From JALOOE01 sp964423545 (GTDB lineage: Bacteria; Chloroflexota; Anaerolineae; CG2-30-64-16): 13,360 nt of DNA. Both the position numbers and the translations under genes were made by a program. Under the pieces are notes generated by a model. The model had not been told where the DNA came from and ran no database searches. It saw only the letters and a list, made by a program, of their open reading frames with translations. Shown here piece after piece: positions 1 through 4,535 of this stretch (positions are counted from its first letter, which is position 1; each line of letters begins with the position of its first letter). The stretch covers positions 1 through 13,360 of the forward strand of contig CAYRFV010000142.1 of assembly GCA_964423545.1 (NCBI GenBank), written 5' to 3'.

Positions 1-841
1 CCACGTTGTCCCCCGCTATCCCTTCCTTCAGGATCTTGCGGAACATCTCCACCCCCGTCACCACCGTCTTGCGCGTCTCCCGCAACCCAATGATCTCGAT
101 CTCTTCCCCAACCTTCACCACCCCTCGCTCGATCCGCCCCGTCACCACCGTCCCACGCCCCTTGATGCCAAACACATCCTCCACCGGCATCAAGAACGGC
201 TTCTCCGTCTCCCGCACCGGCGTCGGTATGTACTCGTCCACCACCCGCAGCAACTCCCAGATGCACGCATACTCCGGCGCATTCACATCCTTCGACGCCG
301 ACTCCAACGCCTTCAACGCACTCCCCCGCACAATCGGTATGTCGTCCCCAGGAAACTTCTGCGCCGTCAGCAACTCCCGCAACTCCAACTCCACCAACTC
401 CAGCAGCTCCTCGTCCTCCATCATGTCGCACTTGTTCAGAAACACCACCATCGCCGGCACTTCCACCTGCCGCGCCAGCAACACGTGCTCCCGCGTCTGC
501 GGCATCGGCCCCTCCGGCGCCGCCACCACCAAGATCGCCCCGTCCATCTGCGCCGCACCCGTGATCATGTTCTTGATGTAGTCCGAGTGCCCAGGACAGT
601 CCACGTGCGCATAGTGCCGCCGCGCCGTCTCATATTCCACATGCGCAATCGCAATCGTGATCCCCCGCGCCTTCTCCTCCGGCGCATTGTCGATCGAATC
701 GAACGCCCGAAAGCTCGCCCAGCCCTTCATCGCCAGCACTTTCGTGATCGCCGCCGTCAGCGTCGTCTTCCCATGATCGATGTGCCCAATCGTCCCCACG
801 TTGACGTGCGGCTTCGTCCGCTCAAACACTGCCTTGGCCAT
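1..841 (-). CDS. tuf: Elongation factor Tu, 5' part (3' end outside window)
   Basis: EF-Tu is the cytosolic GTPase that carries aminoacyl-tRNA to the ribosomal A site. The first 280 codons are present; about 120 residues (most of domain 3 and the end of domain 2) lie beyond the window edge. The GTPase motifs are intact: P-loop GHIDHGKT (residues 19-26), switch I RGIT (59-62), DCPGH (81-85) with the catalytic histidine H85, NKCD (136-139) and SAL (174-176). Domain 2 begins around residue 215, with the GRGTVVTGR segment. The ATG start at 841 gives the canonical N-terminus MAKAVFERTKPHVNVGTIGH and has an AAGGAG box 8 nt upstream. The gene follows fusA after a 350-bp leader with its own promoter. 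Codon use is odd: nearly all Thr codons are ACG, most Gly codons GGG, Ala GCG, Val GTG and Leu TTG/CTG, whereas fusA and rpoBC prefer C-ending codons. Identification is certain. Confidence 0.98.
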   Translation of the reverse strand, partial: MAKAVFERTKPHVNVGTIGHIDHGKTTLTAAITKVLAMKGWASFRAFDSIDNAPEEKARGITIAIAHVEYETARRHYAHVDCPGHSDYIKNMITGAAQMDGAILVVAAPEGPMPQTREHVLLARQVEVPAMVVFLNKCDMMEDEELLELVELELRELLTAQKFPGDDIPIVRGSALKALESASKDVNAPEYACIWELLRVVDEYIPTPVRETEKPFLMPVEDVFGIKGRGTVVTGRIERGVVKVGEEIEIIGLRETRKTVVTGVEMFRKILKEGIAGDNV

Positions 842-849
842 GAGAAACT

Positions 850-855
850 CTCCTT
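850..855 (-). promoter_or_regulatory. Ribosome binding site of tuf
   Basis: On the minus strand AAGGAG lies 8 nt before the tuf ATG. It sits just downstream of the closing strand of a predicted helix (861-867 with 915-921), so its accessibility could depend on how the leader folds. Confidence 0.85.
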
Positions 856-860
856 GGAAC

Positions 861-921
861 GATGATTGCTTGTGGTACGCAGAACACCGCATCGGTCGAC
901 GAGCGGTCTGCCCGAATCATC
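861..921 (-). promoter_or_regulatory. Ribosome-site-proximal stem-loop in the tuf leader
   Basis: Three nested perfect helices can be read directly. GATGATT (915-921) pairs with AATCATC (861-867). Inside it GCAG (908-911) pairs with CTGC (879-882), and ACCGC (903-907) pairs with GCGGT (886-890), closing a 12-nt loop. A 3-nt bulge lies at 883-885 and an 11-nt single-stranded stretch at 868-878. The structure ends 5 nt upstream of the AAGGAG box. A role in controlling tuf translation is inference from position. No known RNA family is recognised. Confidence 0.5.
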
Positions 922-976
922 TTGCATTAACGCAACTGCCCCGTCGCAATCTGTGGTCACATCACCCAAGCCACAG
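922..976 (-). promoter_or_regulatory. Two small hairpins in the tuf leader
   Basis: On the minus strand CTGTGG (971-976) can pair with CCACAG (951-956) around a 14-nt loop. TTGC (932-935) can pair with GCAA (922-925) around a 6-nt loop. They fill the gap between the large stem at 980-1060 and the one at 861-921 without competing with either. The second is short and could be chance. Confidence 0.35.
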
Positions 977-979
977 GGA

Positions 980-1060
980 CGAGGCAGACGTAAAGGCGTC
1001 AAGCCGGAGGTTCAGATCCGGACATGACGCCAGACCGAACTACTTTACGTCGGCGACTCG
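980..1060 (-). promoter_or_regulatory. Large structured RNA element in the tuf leader
   Basis: In the minus-strand transcript five nested helices, all perfectly complementary, stack into one arm of 26 base pairs: CGAG (1057-1060) with CTCG (980-983); GC (1053-1054) with GC (984-985); GACGTAAA (1044-1051) with TTTACGTC (987-994); GGCGTCA (1025-1031) with TGACGCC (995-1001); and CCGGA (1017-1021) with TCCGG (1004-1008) closing an 8-nt loop. The main irregularity is a one-sided 12-nt bulge (1032-1043) between the two longest helices. The stretch has no convincing reading frame and is not a tRNA. It lies downstream of the tuf promoter and so should be in the tuf 5' untranslated region. It may be a leader that regulates tuf or a small RNA processed from it. 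I do not recognise the family. Confidence 0.6.
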
Positions 1061-1104
1061 GCCAGGCAGCAGACGAGACACCTGATGCACATCCAAAACG
1101 ACCA

Positions 1105-1117
1105 CGTCGCTACGACG
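1105..1117 (-). promoter_or_regulatory. Short hairpin near the start of the tuf transcript
   Basis: CGTCG (1113-1117), loop TAG, then CGACG (1105-1109) on the minus strand. It begins roughly 20 nt after the predicted start site. A compact 5-bp stem with no visible terminator run; it may help protect the transcript's 5' end (inference). Confidence 0.3.
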
Positions 1118-1122
1118 CAGCC

Positions 1123-1152
1123 GTACAATTGGCGGCAACCTTTCTATTGTAC
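1123..1152. repeat. Inverted repeat overlapping the tuf -10 box
   Basis: GTACAAT (1123-1129) and ATTGTAC (1146-1152) form a perfect 7-bp inverted repeat with a 16-bp spacer. One arm coincides with the -10 hexamer of the tuf promoter and the other lies about 10 nt into the transcript. It could be an operator for a dimeric protein, or a coincidence of the -10 sequence. Confidence 0.3.
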
Positions 1153-1173
1153 CGAAAACTCCGATCTATGCAA
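1146..1173 (-). promoter_or_regulatory. Probable tuf promoter
   Basis: On the minus strand TTGCAT (1168-1173), a 16-bp spacer, then TACAAT (1146-1151). The -10 box matches TATAAT at five of six positions; the -35 keeps only the TTG. It starts about 20 bp after the fusA stop codon. The predicted transcript start near 1139 gives a leader of about 300 nt. I see no terminator between fusA and this site, so read-through from fusA is also likely. Confidence 0.5.
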
Positions 1174-1191
1174 ATTCGAGGGTGTCTGTTC

Positions 1192-3300
1192 TCAATATGG
1201 ACTCTGCGTCCCAAGCCCCAGGATGACTCGTGCGCGCTCGCCGGGCACGACATCGTAGTGATCGAACTCCATCGTAAACGTGCCGCGACCCTGGGTAGAC
1301 GAGCGGAGATTCGTGGCGTAGCCGAACATCTCGGCCAGCGGCACGGAACCTTTCACCGCCTGCATCCCTTGCGAATGCATCTCCAACCCGCCGATCTGCC
1401 CGCGTCGCGCCACCAGATCGCCGATCACGTCGCCGGTCGAGGTCTCGGGCGCCACCACCTCGATGCGCATCACCGGCTCCAACAGCACGGGCCCGGCCTT
1501 TTCCGCGCCCTCGCGCAGCGCCATCGACCCAGCCACGCGAAAGGCGAAATCCGAGCTGTCCACCTCGTGAAATGAGCCGCCCAGCAGCGTTGCTCTGATG
1601 TCCACCAGCGGGTAGCCGCCTAGCACGCCATTCTCCATCGATTCGCGCATGCCCTGGCCCACCGGTGCGATAAATTCCTTCGGGATAGCTCCGCCGACCA
1701 CCTCATCCACGAACTCAAAACCGCTCCCGCGCGGCAGCGGCTCCAGCTGCACGATGACATGCGCATACTGGCCGCGGCCGCCGGTCTGGCGCACAAAGCG
1801 CGTCTCGACCTCCGTCTTGCGGGTGATCGTCTCGCGGTAGGCCACCTGGTGTCGCCCCACATGCGCCTGCACGCCGAACTCGCGCTGCATGCGATCCACC
1901 AGCACTTCGAGGTGCAGCTCACCCATGCCGCTGATCAACGTCTGGCCCGTGTCGGCGTCAACCTTGATGCGGAAGGTGGGGTCCTCCTCCGCCAGCCGTT
2001 GCATGGCGTTCGCCAACTTATCCTGATCGGCCTTGGTCTTCGGCTCAACCGCCACGGCAATCACCGGCTCCGGAAAATCGATCGCTTCGAGGACAACGGG
2101 CGCAGCCGGATCACACAGCGTCTCGCCGGTGAAGGTCTGCTTGACGCTCACGATGGCGCCGATGTCCCCCGCCCGCAGTTCGCTCACCTCATCCCGCTTT
2201 TCGGCGTAAATCTGCACCAGGCGACCGATGCGCTCCTTACGGTCGCGCGTCGAGTTCTGCAACATCTGCCCGGTCTGCATGACGCCGGAATAGACGCGCA
2301 CATACGCCAGCCGGCCGATATAGGGATCGGTCTGAATCTTGAAAACAAGGCCCGCGACGGGCGCATTGGGGTCAGGAGGACGCTCTTCCTCCTCGCCACT
2401 GGTGGGGTTAACCCCCCGTACGGCGGGAATATCGAGCGGTGAGGGCAGGTAGTCGACCACGGCGTCAAGCAGCAGTTGGACGCCCTTCGTGCGCAGGGCA
2501 GTGCCGCACAGGACGGGCACCAACGTGCCGGCGATGGTGGCTGCGCGCAGGGCCGCGCGCAGTTCGTCGGCGCTGATCTCCTCCCCCTCGAGGAACTTGG
2601 TCGTCAGCGCCTCATCGGTCTCGGCGATCCGCTCGATCAGCGTCTCGCGCGCGGCTTCCACGGCAGCCGTCAGGTCATCCGGAATGGCCATCTCGCGCGG
2701 GTTGGCGCCGAGGCTGTCGGGGAAACTCCATGCCTGACGGGTGATCAGGTCGACCATGCCGGAGAAGAGATCTTCGGCGCCGATCGGAAGCTGAACCGCC
2801 ACGGGGTGGGCGTTAAGGCGGTCGCGGATCATCTCGATGGTGCGCCAGAAGTCCGCGCCGATGCGGTCCATCTTGTTGACGAAACAGATGCGCGGCACGC
2901 CGTAGCGATTCGCCTGCCGCCATACGGTCTCTGACTGCGGTTCGACGCCTGCCACCGCATCGAAGACCACGACCCCGCCGTCCAACACGCGCAGGCTGCG
3001 CTGCACTTCCGCCGTGAAATCGATGTGGCCCGGCGTGTCGATCAGGTTCACCTGGTAGCCCCGCCAGTTGCTGGTGATCGCCGCAGACTGGATCGTAATC
3101 CCCCGCTCGCGCTCCTGCACCATCCAGTCGGTGACGGTCGTGCCCTCATCGACGTTGCCCATCCGGTAAGTGCGGCCGGTGTAGTACAGGATGCGCTCGG
3201 TCGTAGTGGTCTTGCCCGCGTCGATATGGGCGATGATGCCGATATTGCGCAATCGCCGCAGACGCTCTTCATCCGATAACGAAACCATCCGGACTGGCAT
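1192..3300 (-). CDS. fusA: Elongation factor G
   Basis: EF-G is the translocase GTPase that moves tRNAs and mRNA after peptide transfer and acts with ribosome recycling factor. The protein is 702 residues, the normal five-domain length. GTPase motifs: AHIDAGKT (24-31), RGIT (66-69), DTPGH (88-92) and NKMD (142-145), followed by the G' insert, a domain 2 with the VFKIQTDPYIGRLAYVRVYSG-like segment, and the C-terminal domains ending near FTMEFDHYDVVPGE. Three in-frame ATGs exist (3348, 3300, 3288). The one at 3300 is chosen because GAGG lies 7 nt upstream; 3288 has no clear ribosome site, and 3348 would add 16 residues that do not resemble the family and sit inside a hairpin. It follows rpsG after 125 bp and precedes tuf. 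No truncation or missing motif is seen. Confidence 0.98.
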   Translation of the reverse strand: MPVRMVSLSDEERLRRLRNIGIIAHIDAGKTTTTERILYYTGRTYRMGNVDEGTTVTDWMVQERERGITIQSAAITSNWRGYQVNLIDTPGHIDFTAEVQRSLRVLDGGVVVFDAVAGVEPQSETVWRQANRYGVPRICFVNKMDRIGADFWRTIEMIRDRLNAHPVAVQLPIGAEDLFSGMVDLITRQAWSFPDSLGANPREMAIPDDLTAAVEAARETLIERIAETDEALTTKFLEGEEISADELRAALRAATIAGTLVPVLCGTALRTKGVQLLLDAVVDYLPSPLDIPAVRGVNPTSGEEEERPPDPNAPVAGLVFKIQTDPYIGRLAYVRVYSGVMQTGQMLQNSTRDRKERIGRLVQIYAEKRDEVSELRAGDIGAIVSVKQTFTGETLCDPAAPVVLEAIDFPEPVIAVAVEPKTKADQDKLANAMQRLAEEDPTFRIKVDADTGQTLISGMGELHLEVLVDRMQREFGVQAHVGRHQVAYRETITRKTEVETRFVRQTGGRGQYAHVIVQLEPLPRGSGFEFVDEVVGGAIPKEFIAPVGQGMRESMENGVLGGYPLVDIRATLLGGSFHEVDSSDFAFRVAGSMALREGAEKAGPVLLEPVMRIEVVAPETSTGDVIGDLVARRGQIGGLEMHSQGMQAVKGSVPLAEMFGYATNLRSSTQGRGTFTMEFDHYDVVPGERARVILGLGTQSPY

Positions 3301-3339
3301 CAAACAGCCTCGCCTGGGTCCTGATCCAAACCGACAGAA

Positions 3340-3385
3340 ACCCGGCACCCCCCGCCTGGGACGGGACTCTCCGTGGATGCCGGGT
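3340..3385 (-). promoter_or_regulatory. Structured rpsG-fusA spacer
   Basis: ACCCGGCA (3378-3385, minus strand) and TGCCGGGT (3340-3347) form a perfect 8-bp outer helix. Inside it lie a small hairpin, ACGG (3371-3374) with CCGT (3361-3364), and a possible CCC/GGG pairing, so the RNA could fold as a three-way junction. It is followed by TTTCTGTCGG, too weak a T run for a good terminator. The 125-bp spacer between rpsG and fusA otherwise holds only the fusA ribosome site; I see no promoter. It may be a processing site, a partial terminator, or a protein-binding leader for fusA. Confidence 0.45.
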
Positions 3386-3425
3386 CCGAGATCAGTTTGT
3401 TGCGAAGAGCAGGAGCGCGGTCAGC

Positions 3426-3896
3426 CTACCACCGATAGTGCGCGAAGGCCCGATTGGCCTCGGCCATCTTGTGGGTGTCTTCCTTCTTCTTGACCGTGTT
3501 GCCCTGATTCTGATACGCGTCCATCAACTCGCCGGACAGCCGATCGACCATGCTCTTGCCAGGGCGCTTGCGCGCATTCTGGATGAGCCAGCGCAAAGCC
3601 AACGCCTGGCGCCGGTCTTCCCGGATTTCCATCGGCACCTGATAGGTCGCGCCGCCCACGCGCCGCGGTCGCACCTCGATCACCGGGGTGGCGTTGCGCA
3701 TGGCTTGCTCCAGCGCTTCCATCGCCGGCTTCTTGGTGCGCGTTTCGAGGCTCTCAAGTGCACCGTAAACGATCCGTTCAGCTGTGGACTTCTTGCCGTT
3801 CCACATCAGCTTATTGATCAGTCGTCCCACCAGATCGCTGCTAAAACGCGGATCGGGCAGCAGCTCCCGTCGTTCAGGTCGACTTCGTCGAGACAT
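3426..3896 (-). CDS. rpsG: 30S ribosomal protein S7
   Basis: S7 is a primary binder of the 16S rRNA 3' domain; it nucleates assembly of the 30S head and contacts the E-site tRNA. At 156 residues it has the usual length. It shows the N-terminal basic segment, the LINKLMWNGKKSTAERIVYGAL helix region (residues 27-48), the RPRRVGGATYQVP beta-arm (about 77-89) and the conserved C-terminus KKKEDTHKMAEANRAFAHYRW. The ATG at 3896 has a GGAG box 9 nt upstream that overlaps the rpsL stop codon, so the two genes are separated by only 9 bp and are probably translationally coupled. In E. coli S7 represses its own operon; whether that holds here cannot be seen. Confidence 0.98.
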   Translation of the reverse strand: MSRRSRPERRELLPDPRFSSDLVGRLINKLMWNGKKSTAERIVYGALESLETRTKKPAMEALEQAMRNATPVIEVRPRRVGGATYQVPMEIREDRRQALALRWLIQNARKRPGKSMVDRLSGELMDAYQNQGNTVKKKEDTHKMAEANRAFAHYRW

Positions 3897-3905
3897 GGCT
3901 TACTC

Positions 3906-4382
3906 CTACTTCTTACCGCTCTTGCCCGCAGCGCCCTTGGCCGGAGCGCCCTTGCCGGCAGCCGCCTTCTTGGGAACCTTCGCGCCGTACTTGGAACGTC
4001 CGCGCTTGCGGTTTTCCACGCCAGTCGTGTCGAGGGAGCCGCGCACGATGTGGTAACGCACACCGGGAAGGTCCTTGACGCGGCCGCCGCGCACCAACAC
4101 CACGGAGTGCTCCTGCAGGCTGTGGCCCTCGCCCGGAATATAGGCGGTGACCTCGATGCCGTTGCTCAGGCGCACGCGCGCGATCTTGCGCAGCGCGGAG
4201 TTCGGTTTCTTCGGTGTCATCGTGCGCACCTGGGTGCACACCCCGCGCTTGAACGGATTGCCTTTGGGCATGCGCCGCATGCGGCTGGAGAGCGTGTTGT
4301 TCGTAAACTGCAAAGCCGGGGCCTTTTCCTTCTTCAGAATCGGCTTACGGCCTTTGCGAACGAGCTGATTGATCGTTGGCAA
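3906..4382 (-). CDS. rpsL: 30S ribosomal protein S12, TTG start, extended C-terminus
   Basis: S12 lines the decoding centre of the 30S subunit. The protein starts at TTG (4382) and reads MPTINQLVRKGR, the family N-terminus, with GGAGG 5 nt upstream. The ATG at 4433 would add 17 residues foreign to the family and lies inside the leader hairpin. A segment of about 20 residues between PAL (22-24) and KRGVCT (45-50) resembles the longer Gram-positive-type version. The decoding loops TPKKPNSALRK (56-66) and GGRVKDLPGVRYH (99-111) are intact, with D104 at the position methylthiolated by RimO in E. coli, so there is no sign of streptomycin-resistance changes. After SKYGAKVPKK the protein continues with a 19-residue Ala/Gly/Lys tail (140-158), giving 158 residues against about 124-140 in most bacteria. 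It is the first gene of the str cluster and is followed 9 bp later by rpsG. Confidence 0.97.
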   Translation of the reverse strand: MPTINQLVRKGRKPILKKEKAPALQFTNNTLSSRMRRMPKGNPFKRGVCTQVRTMTPKKPNSALRKIARVRLSNGIEVTAYIPGEGHSLQEHSVVLVRGGRVKDLPGVRYHIVRGSLDTTGVENRKRGRSKYGAKVPKKAAAGKGAPAKGAAGKSGKK

Positions 4383-4419
4383 GCTGTCCTCCGGTTTGAC
4401 AATCAACAAAGACAGAAGC

Positions 4420-4444
4420 GGGCCGGCGGTCACTGAGCCGACCC
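4420..4444 (-). promoter_or_regulatory. Hairpin at the 5' end of the rpsL transcript
   Basis: On the minus strand GGGTCGGC (4437-4444) pairs with GCCGGCCC (4420-4427) over 8 bp, including one U-G pair, around a 9-nt loop. It begins about 4 nt after the predicted transcript start and is followed by the pyrimidine-rich stretch GCTTCTGTCTTTG. It could be a 5' stabilising stem, a weak attenuator, or a site where a ribosomal protein represses the operon. The sequence alone does not decide. Confidence 0.5.
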
Positions 4445-4454
4445 ACGAAAGCTC

Positions 4455-4483
4455 AGTTTAGCACAGGACCCGCCTTGGGTCAA
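4455..4483 (-). promoter_or_regulatory. Promoter of the rpsL-rpsG-fusA unit
   Basis: TTGACC (4478-4483), a 17-bp spacer and TAAACT (4455-4460) on the minus strand: five of six and four of six matches to the sigma70-type boxes with ideal spacing. The start site should fall near 4448, giving a leader of about 66 nt before the TTG start. The bases around both boxes also match those of the rpoB promoter. Confidence 0.7.
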
Positions 4484-4495
4484 ATCAAACCATTT

Positions 4496-4530
4496 GTGGT
4501 GTTTGGCGGGACTGACTTGCCGAACACCAC
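4496..4530 (-). terminator. Hairpin after rpoC, possible terminator
   Basis: Five nt past the rpoC stop, GTGGTGTT (4523-4530) pairs with AACACCAC (4496-4503), extended after one C-A mismatch by GGC/GCC, with an 11-nt loop. The stem is strong, but the following bases (AAATGGTTTGATTTG) are only moderately T-rich, so it may terminate incompletely or act as a 3' stabilising stem. The rpsL -35 box starts 13 bp further on. Confidence 0.5.
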
Positions 4531-4535
4531 CCGCC

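Noticed and set aside
757..1002. An 81-codon minus-strand frame running from the leader into tuf
   Set aside because: Tested as a leader peptide. It starts at a non-ATG codon inside the large stem, overlaps the tuf start out of frame and has no ribosome site.
1004..1021. A tRNA-like GGTTCAGATCC stretch on the plus strand
   Set aside because: The T-loop lacks the conserved A58, the flanking stem does not pair in T-arm register, and no acceptor, D or anticodon arms are found. The bases are better explained as the tip of the 980-1060 stem.
3301..3348. A 16-residue N-terminal extension of fusA
   Set aside because: It overlaps the structured spacer, does not resemble EF-G, and the ATG at 3300 has a ribosome site.
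3438..4436. A 332-codon plus-strand frame spanning rpsG and rpsL
   Set aside because: It covers two certain ribosomal protein genes on the other strand and shows no protein features of its own.
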